NCBI GenBank assembly: GCA_944364075.1 | Contig: CALVVZ010000008.1 | Coordinates: forward strand, 1-36,067 | Reading direction: 5' to 3' | Length of the DNA stretch: 36,067 bases | DNA from: an uncultured Clostridia bacterium | GTDB taxonomy: Bacteria > Bacillota > Clostridia > Christensenellales > Aristaeellaceae | In this document: positions 16,939 through 24,181 of the stretch, one piece after another | Layout of the letters: every line of letters starts with the position of its first letter | Position numbering within the stretch: position 1 is the stretch's first letter | Program-made: the position numbers and the translations under genes | Notes under the pieces: model-generated | Databases searched by the model: none | What the model saw: the letters and a program-made list of their open reading frames with translations, nothing else | Told to the model about the DNA's origin: nothing

Positions 16939-18948
16939 TTATCGAAAAAAACTTAAACCTTCCTTCTTTGCAAACTCAATAAATGCTTCCGCAATACCAC
17001 CAGCAAGCGTCTCAATGGTACCATCCTGCTTTTTGTAGGAAAGCTGGTAGAGGTCGTGATCAACGATTAGATGGTTGTGCTCATCTAGGGCAGGCAATCC
17101 TGTGTCAGGATCAGGTAAATAAATCTTATCGCCAGAATTGTCTTTGCTTGGCTTTTGCATGGTAGCAAAAAAGATGGGGTAATCTTCCTTCTTAGGACAC
17201 AAAGTATCATCCCACTTCTGCACAAACAGAACTGAGGTCTTGGTTCCAGTATGAGGCTTAAATACATTGCCATGCAGCCCAACAACGGCAAGGATGCGGC
17301 AGCGTTCAGCAATAAACTCACGAATGTATTTGTCGCTGGCGTTGTTGAATCGACCTTGCGGTAAAACGATCGCCATACGACCGCCCGGTTTCAGAAAGTT
17401 CAGATTGCGCTCAATAAACAGTACATCACGGCCAACTTTGTTCTGCCACTTGCCAGCACTGTTTTTGCCAAGTTCATAATGAGAAATGATGGTGTTTTCT
17501 TTAATGTCACCAGCAAACGGGGGATTAGCCATCACAAGATCGAACTGGAATTGGCTATAATCCTTCACTCCAGCAGGCTGGAGCTTTTTGAGTTTCTTAA
17601 AGCCTTCATTATAGGTGTCAATCCAATCCTCTTGTTTAGTGGTTTCACCCCAACGGGAATAGTCCAATGTGTTCAGATGAAGTACATTGGTCTGACCATC
17701 ACCCGCAATCAAATTAAGGGTACGAGCCACACGGACGGTCTTTTCGTCAAAATCAATCGCAAAAACATTGTCCCTAACAAAATTGGTTTCTTCAGGAATT
17801 CGTTCTGCTGCAGTAAATCCATCGCCTTCCGGAAGACCTTTTTCTCTGCGAATATCTTTCCAAACTTTAAAAATGCTATGAACAGTAAAGCCGGAGCTAC
17901 CACAAGCGGTGTCGATGATCTTATCCTTTGTTGTGGGATTCATCATCTTTACACACATATCAATAACATACCGAGGGGTAAAATATTGCCCCTTTTCACC
18001 CTTCTGAGCCTTACTCATCAGATATTCAAAGGCATCATCCACAACATCAAGATTGTTGTTAAATAGCTTTATATCCTGCAAAGAAGCAACACAGACTGCA
18101 AGGTGAGACGGGGAAAGCAGAATTTTGCTTTCATCCGTAAAAATACCTTCCCATTTCTTTTTGGCATCATCGAACAGCTCCTGTATCTTTTCTTTCAGTT
18201 CAAAATCAGTGTCTCCGGTGTTGCGGAACTGCAAATAGGCAGTGGGGTCATTGGCGCAGATTAGCTCATCATACAGCTTGGCAAAAATGAGCTTGAAGAT
18301 TTCTTCAAAGGAATCCACGCCCGCACTCGCCAGAACTTCATCTTCCATTTCCTTAATTAGGGCTCGGAGAGACTTTTTCTGAGTGCTGATTTTATCTTTT
18401 CTCTTTAGATCTTCATAGGTAAACTTTTCGTTAATGATATCTGAAAGTTTCTGCGTCGCCTTAGGAATGTCGCTGATTTCCTCGAAGAAATTGGGGTCTT
18501 TTCGGTTGTAACAAGAAATCTGTTCACCGTTCGTCCAAACACCGATAGGCGCACCAGTAGCATTGCAATAAGATTTCAGCTGTTCCTTACCATCAGTGAG
18601 CTTTGGCTTTTTCAGCTCCACGATGATATAGGGAACCATCGGGCGATCTTTATCCATAATCGCAATATCAGCCCGCTTTACTTCACGTCCAAAGTGAATC
18701 GGGGTTTCCAACTGAATTCGGTTGGCTGCGTATCCGTACTCGTTCATCAATTTGTAAATATAGAGTTGACGAACAGCTTCTTCCGGAGTGAGCCTAATCT
18801 CTTTATTCCGAATTGCACAAGTGATATAAGGGACCTCGGTGCTACGAGCAGACTTTACAGAAATACGAGCTTCTATCGCAGCCTGTGCCTCAACTGAGAA
18901 TAGTGTGTCATCATATGTAGTGTTTTTGAATAGTTCATTCAGCGTCAT
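16939..18948 (-). CDS. Restriction nuclease-methyltransferase fusion (HsdR_N domain plus HsdM)
   Basis: 669 residues. The N-terminal third (about 50-150) looks like the HsdR N-terminal nuclease domain: LTPEEAVRQLYIYKLMNEYGY, Glu81, RADIAI (Asp94), and VELKKP (Glu111, Lys113), a plausible PD-(D/E)xK set. The C-terminal part is an N6-adenine methyltransferase of the HsdM type: GQYFTPR (320-326), SAM motif DTACGSSGF (346-354) and catalytic NPPF (475-478). No HsdR translocase gene is in the window, so the architecture is closer to BcgI-type systems (nuclease plus methylase in one chain, with a separate S subunit) than to classical type I. The start overlaps the upstream controller gene by 14 bases. 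Confidence 0.93.
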   Translation of the reverse strand: MTLNELFKNTTYDDTLFSVEAQAAIEARISVKSARSTEVPYITCAIRNKEIRLTPEEAVRQLYIYKLMNEYGYAANRIQLETPIHFGREVKRADIAIMDKDRPMVPYIIVELKKPKLTDGKEQLKSYCNATGAPIGVWTNGEQISCYNRKDPNFFEEISDIPKATQKLSDIINEKFTYEDLKRKDKISTQKKSLRALIKEMEDEVLASAGVDSFEEIFKLIFAKLYDELICANDPTAYLQFRNTGDTDFELKEKIQELFDDAKKKWEGIFTDESKILLSPSHLAVCVASLQDIKLFNNNLDVVDDAFEYLMSKAQKGEKGQYFTPRYVIDMCVKMMNPTTKDKIIDTACGSSGFTVHSIFKVWKDIRREKGLPEGDGFTAAERIPEETNFVRDNVFAIDFDEKTVRVARTLNLIAGDGQTNVLHLNTLDYSRWGETTKQEDWIDTYNEGFKKLKKLQPAGVKDYSQFQFDLVMANPPFAGDIKENTIISHYELGKNSAGKWQNKVGRDVLFIERNLNFLKPGGRMAIVLPQGRFNNASDKYIREFIAERCRILAVVGLHGNVFKPHTGTKTSVLFVQKWDDTLCPKKEDYPIFFATMQKPSKDNSGDKIYLPDPDTGLPALDEHNHLIVDHDLYQLSYKKQDGTIETLAGGIAEAFIEFAKKEGLSFFR

Positions 18949-19321
18949 AACCGGTTCCTCCTATTTTATCGGCTATTGAGTCAATTTCCTTCGCAGTTAA
19001 CTGTTGCTCAGTAATGACCCTTATGAGTTTACGAAGAGCAGGTGTTTTTCGTATTGCTTGCGATAGATCTTCTGCAACAATACGGCTATCTGAGTTACAA
19101 GAGGCAGCAAGATCATCGAAGAGGTAATCGGGATATTTGTCGCAGGCTAATAGCTTTTTGATCTTTTTTTGTGTATCAAGGGATGGTAATCGCCGCCCTT
19201 TTTCAATATCGGTGATAAATGGCGGCTTGACTTTTAGTGCATTTGCAAGATCTCTTGCAGACATAGGTGGATCGTGATGTTTGCGCGCCGCACATAGTAT
19301 CTGACCATAAGACTCTGCCAT
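18935..19321 (-). CDS. XRE-family controller of the RM operon
   Basis: 128 residues with an XRE helix-turn-helix at about 20-48 (MSARDLANALKVKPPFITDIEKGRR, of which DIEKGRR.PS is diagnostic) and a helical C-terminal region. GGAGGTGAT precedes two successive ATGs; the second (19321) has the better spacing. It is the first gene of the RM operon, overlaps the methyltransferase gene by 14 bases, and its promoter carries a perfect palindrome at the expected start site. The layout matches controller (C) proteins that time restriction against methylation after entry into a new host; an alternative role as the antitoxin of the downstream HEPN-like protein is possible. Confidence 0.88.
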   Translation of the reverse strand: MAESYGQILCAARKHHDPPMSARDLANALKVKPPFITDIEKGRRLPSLDTQKKIKKLLACDKYPDYLFDDLAASCNSDSRIVAEDLSQAIRKTPALRKLIRVITEQQLTAKEIDSIADKIGGTGYDAE

Positions 19322-19350
19322 CATATCACCTCCAAACTATAATTAACTTA

Positions 19351-19401
19351 AAAGCTAATTAGCTTTGTATTGATTATATTTGTTACAAGATTGGGTGTCA
19401 A
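19351..19401 (-). promoter_or_regulatory. Consensus promoter and palindromic operator of the RM operon
   Basis: TTGACA (19396-19401), 17 bases, TATAAT (19373-19378): exact consensus on the minus strand. From the predicted start onward lies the perfect 16-bp palindrome AAAGCTAATTAGCTTT (19351-19366), followed by a related TAATTA-type half-site. Autorepression by the XRE protein is the obvious reading. Confidence 0.85.
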
Positions 19402-19656
19402 GGCCTTGTAGAAAATGCTATGCGTACAGCGTGTTTTCGAAACCTCAGTAAGAAATACGCAGATGTAGTTTGGCCTCCCGATGAAGAGAAGTTTTTGATG
19501 GATGGTAAGTGAAATATCGTGGCAAGCAGGGCAAAAGTTTTACTTTTTACACTTCGCTTGTTGGGGGCCCAGCCCCCAATCCCCCGTAATGCAGAGCAAG
19601 CTCTGCGGTTGCGAGACGTATTTGCTTCCTTCGCTGTTTCACCCAACGCCTGACAG
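19402..19656. other. Non-coding boundary region with clustered inverted repeats
   Basis: No convincing gene. Contains TTGGGGGC-CCA-GCCCCCAA (19561-19579) and GCAGAGC-AA-GCTCTGC (19591-19606), downstream of an AT-rich stretch with direct short repeats (GTTTTACTTTTTACACTTCG, from 19533). Clustered inverted repeats beside an AT-rich run in an element that encodes a MobC-like protein make an origin of transfer conceivable; this is a guess from arrangement only. Confidence 0.35.
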
Positions 19657-19712
19657 TCAAAAACTGCCCTATGGCTACCGTGCTGTATCGCATGGATCGC
19701 CATAGGGCAGTT
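19657..19712 (-). terminator. Terminator of the element's tnpV/rep operon
   Basis: Perfect 14-bp stem, AACTGCCCTATGGC (19662-19675) with its complement (19699-19712); the 23-base interior can pair further (CCGTGC/GCATGG). On the minus strand it is followed by UUUUUG, making an intrinsic terminator about 90 bases after tnpV. Confidence 0.75.
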
Positions 19713-19799
19713 GTATTTCTGCGCGTGATAAGGATCTGTACTGCAGGGTAACTTATAAATTAACTGCTTGATGAGTTGGCCTTATGGGAACAGAACCGC

Positions 19800-20153
19800 T
19801 CAGCTGTAAACCAGCTCCGCGAGGAGAATCTCCTCGATCTGCGCCGTAATGGCATTCATCGCACCCGCCCACTGGAGCGGATCTTCGCTTTTCAGTTCCT
19901 CCGTGAGTCCCGCTTCCGTCATCATTTGAGGCAGCAGGATGTCCATTCTCCGTAACGCGGCGCGGTCGACTTCGTGCAGTTGATGCATCAGTTGCCCGCT
20001 GAGTAGCAGCCGTGCAAACAATCCGGGCCGGTGCATTTTGAGGTATTGGCAGCGCATGGTGCCGTACTTGCCAAGCGACATTCTATCTTCTGCGCTCAGT
20101 CCCATGTCTGGAATCAGAAATTCACCGTGGCGGTTGTAGTTTAGCTTGAACAT
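19800..20153 (-). CDS. tnpV: TnpV-family transposon protein
   Basis: 117 residues, the usual size of TnpV, a small protein common in clostridial transposons and integrative elements whose biochemical role is not established. Recognisable landmarks: FKLNYNRHGEFLIPDMGL at the N-terminus, GKYGTMRCQYLKMHRPGLFARLLLSGQL in the middle, and the C-terminal pattern W.G.MN.I.A...EI...EL(V/I)Y. ATG 20153 is chosen because AAGGAG lies nine bases upstream, whereas the ATG at 20162 touches the ribosome binding site. It is the last gene of the minus-strand element operon and is followed by a terminator. Confidence 0.85.
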   Translation of the reverse strand: MFKLNYNRHGEFLIPDMGLSAEDRMSLGKYGTMRCQYLKMHRPGLFARLLLSGQLMHQLHEVDRAALRRMDILLPQMMTEAGLTEELKSEDPLQWAGAMNAITAQIEEILLAELVYS

Positions 20154-20257
20154 CGTTTCCATCTCCTTGCGTCGTTGTGTTTGATTTTTGTGTGCTGTGT
20201 GCATCTGAAAATTCAGGTTTGAGGTTTGCGGTCAGGGCTTTCGCCTTCGAGGCTGGA

Positions 20258-20280
20258 ACAGGAGCGTTTCACGCTCCTGT
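20258..20280. repeat. Hairpin upstream of tnpV
   Basis: Perfect 9-bp inverted repeat ACAGGAGCG/CGCTCCTGT with a 5-base loop, between the small element gene and tnpV; no U-tract. Possibly an mRNA-processing or partial termination signal. Confidence 0.5.
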
Positions 20281-20302
20281 CTGAGCGGAGAATGCGATGC
20301 GT

Positions 20303-20536
20303 CTACCAGCGGAAGTTTTTCAGGATTCCGGCACTGTCCAGATACTGCTGACGCGCTTCCTCGCGGTGGGCTTCGTTTTCGGAAGTCCTGTACTTCGTGT
20401 AAAGATCATGCCTTTTCAGCGCTTCCATTTTCTGCTCAAGCGCAGCTTTGATGCGAGCGCCGGGTTCGTCGATGCCGATAACATGATACAGGAACAGATC
20501 GCAAAACAGGTCTTCCGGGATTTGAACGGACTTCAT
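20303..20536 (-). CDS. Small conserved integrative-element protein, unknown function
   Basis: 77 residues: MKSVQIPEDLFCDLFLYHVI at the start, a charged helix EQKMEALKRHDLYTKYRTSE, and an ending EEARQQYLDSAGILKNFRW. I recall proteins of this exact size and pattern (start with K.VQI...LF, end with YLD..G....FRW) in many clostridial integrative elements, sometimes mislabelled complexin. AAAGGAG precedes ATG 20536. Role unknown. Confidence 0.75.
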   Translation of the reverse strand: MKSVQIPEDLFCDLFLYHVIGIDEPGARIKAALEQKMEALKRHDLYTKYRTSENEAHREEARQQYLDSAGILKNFRW

Positions 20537-20558
20537 AAAACTCCTTTCCGTGTCGCTC

Positions 20559-20621
20559 GTGACGCTCGTGTCGCTATTTGGGATATTGGGCCAATATAGA
20601 AAATAGCGTCACGAGCGTCAC
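20559..20621. repeat. Long near-perfect inverted repeat after the repA-like gene
   Basis: A 21-base arm (20559-20579) pairs with 20601-20621 with a single mismatch, and the 21-base loop contains its own 7-bp palindrome ATATTGG-G-CCAATAT. The arms consist of repeated GTGACGCT-type units, with further copies just outside (20549-20558 and 20623-20634). It starts seven bases after the repA-like stop. Candidate replication origin or hairpin for the element. Confidence 0.7.
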
Positions 20622-20627
20622 ATAGCG

Positions 20628-21746
20628 TCACGCGGGTGAATGCTTGAGTGTCAGAGTAACGAGTCTTCCGTCGTGTGTGCGCTTGCTCTCAAAGACGATT
20701 CCGTGTTCATTGAACATCCGCTCGGCGTTGATGTTCAGATATCGGGTGAGCACATGGGGCAGAAGGGGAACATCTGGCAGATGCGCCGTCAGTTCTGAGG
20801 GCCGTCCACTCCATACAGGAGCGAGGGGCGTAACGAGTTTTGCCACGGATTCGAGCACGGGATCTGGGGGCGTCTTAAAGACTTCTGTCTCAGACTTGAC
20901 CAGCTTCCAGAGGCAGTGCGCTTGATCAAATTCAAGCGTCAGCTCCTGATCCTGCTGGTCACGGCCCACAACGCTGAGCTTGGCGCTACGGTCTGTTCGC
21001 TTCTTCTTTTGCAGGATGAATGCGCCATCTGCCGCACCGAGCAAGCCGTTTGTCCCCGAAATCATGTCGAAGCTGTCCTCGGATTCCATCTTGCGCGTGT
21101 GATGAACTACCAGCAGGCACACGTTGTGCTTGTCGCTGAACGCCTTGAGTTTGGCCACGATTTCATAATCGCTGGCGTAGTTGTACTTGTCTCCGCCGAG
21201 TTCCCGAATCTTTTGCAGCGTATCCACGATGATGAGCTTAGTGTTCGGGTGTTCCTGCATGAACAGGTCAAGCTGATCGCTTAATCCGCCGCAGAGCGTA
21301 CGGGATTGCGTGACGAAGTGCAGCGCATCGGTGCCATCCATGCCGAACATCTTGAACAGACGCTTCTGAATCCTCGCGTAGTCGTCCTCAAGGGCGAGGC
21401 ACAAGACCTCGCCCGGATGGACAGCGTACGACCAAAGCGGCGTTCCTGTGGCGATGTGATAGCTGAGCTGCGCCATGAAGAATGACTTTCCGATCTTGGG
21501 CGCGCCGGCAAACAGGTACGTTCCAGCGTGGAGCAGGTTTTCGATGATCACCGACTTGGGAGGATAGGCCGTGTCGTATAGGGCGCTCATCGAGAGGGTA
21601 TCGAGACTTCCTTTCCGAAGATTGCGCTCTCCAGCTTTTTCTGGTATAATGTTAGTGGTTTCATTGATTGTCGACTGTTCCCCGGCTGCGCCAACAGCTG
21701 GAATTGGAGCGGTCGCTTTTTTGTTTTCAGGCATCGTGTTGTTCAT
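20628..21746 (-). CDS. RepA-like AAA (RecA-fold) ATPase of the element
   Basis: 372 residues. A low-complexity N-terminus (1-45) precedes a RecA/AAA_25-type ATPase: Walker A GAPKIGKS (81-88), an acidic ALEDDY element (118-123), Walker B LIIVD (171-175), VVHHTRK (213-219) and GTNGLLGAAD (231-240). This is the layout of RepA-type hexameric helicases encoded by plasmids and integrative elements. The C-terminal region (about 295-370) may be a winged helix. Start ATG 21746 follows GGAGGG and overlaps the upstream gene by 20 bases. The long hairpin right behind its stop strengthens a role in element replication. Confidence 0.85.
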   Translation of the reverse strand: MNNTMPENKKATAPIPAVGAAGEQSTINETTNIIPEKAGERNLRKGSLDTLSMSALYDTAYPPKSVIIENLLHAGTYLFAGAPKIGKSFFMAQLSYHIATGTPLWSYAVHPGEVLCLALEDDYARIQKRLFKMFGMDGTDALHFVTQSRTLCGGLSDQLDLFMQEHPNTKLIIVDTLQKIRELGGDKYNYASDYEIVAKLKAFSDKHNVCLLVVHHTRKMESEDSFDMISGTNGLLGAADGAFILQKKKRTDRSAKLSVVGRDQQDQELTLEFDQAHCLWKLVKSETEVFKTPPDPVLESVAKLVTPLAPVWSGRPSELTAHLPDVPLLPHVLTRYLNINAERMFNEHGIVFESKRTHDGRLVTLTLKHSPA

Positions 21747-22056
21747 GTAATCCCTCCATGATCTTCAGTCCAAATTCAAGCCTGTCCATCCATTCCGGCT
21801 GCATTTGACCGACAGATTTGATCTGCCGCAGTTCCAGCAAAAGGGCTTCAAGCTGATGACGCAGCGCCTTGTAGACCCGCGGATTCCCCTGAACCACGAT
21901 CTCCTTTTGCAAAAGCCGGGCAATCATGTAGTCCTGCTTGGTCATGCCGGATAGCTTGGCATAGTAGCTCAGCAGCGCATTTTCCTCTGGGGACATGCGA
22001 AAGGATACGGTTACGCTCCGCCAACGCCCTTGGGCATCCATTACTTTTCGGGACAT
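21727..22056 (-). CDS. MobC-like relaxosome/ribbon-helix-helix protein
   Basis: 109 residues. The N-terminal part RSVTVSFRMSPEENALLSYYAKLSGMTKQDYMIARLL has the ribbon-helix-helix look of MobC-type mobilisation accessory proteins (basic strand, then MSPEE and SGMTKQDY helices); the rest is a helical tail. I set the start at ATG 22056 because AAAGGAG lies seven bases upstream; it overlaps the integrase end by 16 bases. No relaxase is encoded nearby, so it may instead regulate excision or replication. Confidence 0.7.
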   Translation of the reverse strand: MSRKVMDAQGRWRSVTVSFRMSPEENALLSYYAKLSGMTKQDYMIARLLQKEIVVQGNPRVYKALRHQLEALLLELRQIKSVGQMQPEWMDRLEFGLKIMEGLHEQHDA

Positions 22057-23141
22057 GCGCGCTCTCCTTTCTTCGTCCATTCATCGTCCAGGCGGTTAGC
22101 CATTTCCGTCTGTTTATCGGGAAACAGGTGGGCATACCGGTAGGTGATGTCGATGCTCTCGTGGCCTACGCGTTCAGCAATTGCCACGGCGGAGAATCCC
22201 ATTTCGATGAGAAGCGAAACGTGGGAGTGCCTCAAATCGTGAATCCGAATGCGTTTGACGCCTGCCTGTTTTGCGCCCCGGTCCATCTCGTGATGCAGAT
22301 AGTTCTTGGTGATGGGGAAGATGCGATCCGTTGAACGCAGACCATACAGCGATTTCAGATAGTCCTGCATCTCCTCGGCGAGAAACCTGGGAATCCTGAT
22401 GACCCGATTGCTCTTGCTTGTCTTCGGCGCGGTGATGACATCCTGACCTTTAAGCCGTTGATAGGATTTGTTGATCGTCAGCGTAAAGCGCTCGAAGTTG
22501 AAATCAGCCGGTGTCAGCGCCAGAAGCTCTCCCATACGGATGCCGCACCAGTAGAGCATCTCAAAGGCGTAGTAGGACATGGGCTTATCCATCATGGCCT
22601 GTGCAAATTGCAGGTACTCCGCCTTGGTCCAGAACAGCATTTCCTTGTGCGTTTCCTTGCCCATGTTTCCGGCAATTTCAGCGGGATTCTGCTTGAGACG
22701 GTAGTACTTGACCGCGTAGTTGAATATGGCGCTGAGCTGGCTGTGAATGGACTTGAGATACGTTGGAGAATAGGGCTTTCCGTTCTTTTGCCGAATGCCC
22801 ATGAGCGTGTTTTGCCAGGCGATCACATCGCGCGGCTCGATCTCGCTGAGCGTTCGGTCTTTGAAGTACGGGAGAATCTTGGTGTCGATGATGTTGTCCT
22901 TGGATTCCCAAGTGTGTTCGCGGATGCGCTCGCGCTTTTCGCTGCGGTAGATGCTTACGAAATCCCCAAACCGCATGTCGGGATCAGCGTTCTTCTGAAG
23001 GAGAAACTGCCGCTCCCATTCCAGCGCGTCGCGTTTGAGCTTGAAGCCGCGCTTCATCTTCTTGCGCTTTGTGCCGGTAAAATCCGTGTAGTAGAACGAG
23101 GCGTAAAACGTTCCGTGGGCTTCATCCTTGTAAGCGGGCAA
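22041..23141 (-). CDS. int: Tyrosine recombinase / site-specific integrase
   Basis: 366 residues: arm-binding N-terminal domain (about 5-55), core-binding SAM-like domain (about 60-155) and catalytic domain. The catalytic set is complete: Arg202 (GIRMGEL), Lys240 (APKTSKS), His301 and Arg304 (HDLRHS), His327 (VGHESI) and nucleophile Tyr336 (RYAHLFP). The start is a TTG at 23141 directly after the xis stop, supported by AGGAGGTGATC eight bases upstream. It is the integrase expected to have inserted this element at guaA, whose 3' end lies about 1 kb away. Confidence 0.96.
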   Translation of the reverse strand: MPAYKDEAHGTFYASFYYTDFTGTKRKKMKRGFKLKRDALEWERQFLLQKNADPDMRFGDFVSIYRSEKRERIREHTWESKDNIIDTKILPYFKDRTLSEIEPRDVIAWQNTLMGIRQKNGKPYSPTYLKSIHSQLSAIFNYAVKYYRLKQNPAEIAGNMGKETHKEMLFWTKAEYLQFAQAMMDKPMSYYAFEMLYWCGIRMGELLALTPADFNFERFTLTINKSYQRLKGQDVITAPKTSKSNRVIRIPRFLAEEMQDYLKSLYGLRSTDRIFPITKNYLHHEMDRGAKQAGVKRIRIHDLRHSHVSLLIEMGFSAVAIAERVGHESIDITYRYAHLFPDKQTEMANRLDDEWTKKGERACPEK

Positions 23142-23336
23142 TCAGATCACCTCCTTTTCAGTCAGACCGTAAAACTGTTCCAGGAAATACTTTCGACTGA
23201 CGCGTCCCGAAACCGTGGTGTACCCCATCTTCTGAAGCTTTTCATTCCAGACATGGATCATCTTGTAGGCAGACGCTTTGGACACGCCCAGTTCCTCTGC
23301 CACTTCCTGTGCGTTCATCAGAATCGTGTTTTTCAT
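23142..23336 (-). CDS. xis: Excisionase-like small DNA-binding protein
   Basis: 64 residues with a helix-turn-helix close to the N-terminus (NAQEVAEELGVSKASAYKMIHVWNEKL), the form seen in small Xis proteins next to tyrosine integrases. AAAGGAGG precedes ATG 23336 and the gene abuts int, so the two are translated together. It is transcribed from the promoter at 23385-23414, divergent from the repressor gene. Control of excision direction is inferred from position and size. Confidence 0.85.
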   Translation of the reverse strand: MKNTILMNAQEVAEELGVSKASAYKMIHVWNEKLQKMGYTTVSGRVSRKYFLEQFYGLTEKEVI

Positions 23337-23384
23337 AGAGCCTCCTTTTAGATGATTATATATTTTTGCTTAGTCATCATCTGT

Positions 23385-23414
23385 ATTATAGCACTAAATA
23401 AATACGTTTAGCAA
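23385..23414 (-). promoter_or_regulatory. xis-int operon promoter
   Basis: TTGCTA (23409-23414) and TATAAT (23385-23390) with 18-base spacing and an extended TGC. Inverted copies CTAAATAAA (23394-23402) and TTTATTTAG (23442-23450) lie between this and the divergent repressor promoter and are likely repressor operators. Confidence 0.75.
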
Positions 23415-23456
23415 GTTTTTTGAAAATTTTTTCTAACTTTTTTTATTTAGAAATTC

Positions 23457-23485
23457 TTGATGCCCGCAGGTGTGTGTGCTATACT
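23457..23485 (+). promoter_or_regulatory. Promoter of the element repressor gene
   Basis: TTGATG (23457-23462), 17 bases, TATACT (23480-23485), with TGC before the -10. Divergent from the xis promoter, forming a switch region of about 100 bases. Confidence 0.75.
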
Positions 23486-23520
23486 GTTTTTGAAGTGATG
23501 AAACACGGGGGAGCACGGAT

Positions 23521-24027
23521 ATGGCAGTAGGCGACCGGATCAAGCGGATACGGAATTTCCGCAAGATGACGATGAAAGAGCTGGGGATGGCCGTTGGATT
23601 CGATGAGAACAGCGCCGATGTACGCATTGCCCAGTACGAAAACAACTCCCGCAAGCCCAAGGAAGAGCTGCTCAGGAAGATTGCTAGCGCACTGGATGTC
23701 AGCTATGAATCCCTTGCGGATGCGACGATGGACGACGCCAGCGGCATTCTGCATGCGCTGTTTGAGCTGGATGACCGCTATCCGTGGATGCACCTGGTCG
23801 AGACGACCGACAACACGGATGCTTCCGTGCCGCATAAGCGCATTGCCATTTGCTTTGACTACAACCTGCTCAATGATTTCATGACCGAGTGGATGCTCAG
23901 AAAGCAGCAGATGCGCAGCGGGGAAATCACCCGGGAAGAATACCAGGAGTGGAAGCTGAACTGGCCGCAGACGGCGGACGACTGCGGGAAGTTTGAACCC
24001 AAGAAAGCATGGCGCAAAAGCAAATAG
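23521..24027 (+). CDS. XRE-family element repressor (CI-like)
   Basis: 168 residues. XRE helix-turn-helix at residues 5-65 (GDRIKRIRNFRKMTMKELGMAVGFDENSADVRIAQYENNSRKP), then a C-terminal region (about 75-165) that I do not recognise as a LexA/CI peptidase because no Ser-Lys catalytic pair is evident. GGGGGAG precedes ATG 23521. It is divergent to xis-int with inverted operator-like repeats between them, so it is the likely immunity or excision repressor. The hairpin at 24039-24067 follows the stop. Confidence 0.88.
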   Translation: MAVGDRIKRIRNFRKMTMKELGMAVGFDENSADVRIAQYENNSRKPKEELLRKIASALDVSYESLADATMDDASGILHALFELDDRYPWMHLVETTDNTDASVPHKRIAICFDYNLLNDFMTEWMLRKQQMRSGEITREEYQEWKLNWPQTADDCGKFEPKKAWRKSK

Positions 24028-24033
24028 AGACAT

Positions 24034-24067
24034 AAAAAGCCCTCCGAAACTTGCCGTTTCGGAGGGC
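24034..24067 (-). terminator. Strong hairpin between guaA and the element repressor
   Basis: Perfect 12-bp stem GCCCTCCGAAAC/GTTTCGGAGGGC with a 5-base loop (24039-24067). On the minus strand it is followed by UUUUUA (24034-24038), so it terminates guaA; on the plus strand it also closes the repressor gene, with a poorer tail. Confidence 0.8.
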
Positions 24068-24101
24068 ATATTCATGTCTCTCCAAATTGTCAGAATAACG
24101 C

Positions 24102-24127
24102 TTTCAGTATCAAATCAGTAGCAGGCA
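24102..24127. repeat. Second direct repeat near element borders, right copy
   Basis: TTTCAGTATC, four bases, CAGTA, GCAGGCA: partner of 13096-13123, same orientation. Between it and guaA, GCAAGGA and TCCTTGC (24125-24152) can form a stem around AGGACTCAAAA. Confidence 0.5.
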
Positions 24128-24181
24128 AGGAAATGAGGACTCAAAATCCTTGCAATGCCTTGATTTTTTGAACTCTCAGGG

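Noticed and set aside
19398..19703. 101-codon minus-strand frame between the RM operon and tnpV
   Set aside because: It crosses three strong inverted repeats, lacks an RBS and resembles no protein.
22458..23351. 297-codon plus-strand frame opposite the integrase and xis
   Set aside because: The integrase has a complete catalytic set on the other strand; this frame resembles nothing.
24120..24160. tRNA fragment at the element border (AGGACTCAAAATCC resembles a Leu anticodon arm)
   Set aside because: No acceptor, D-arm or T-arm sequence can be found around it; only a simple stem is present.
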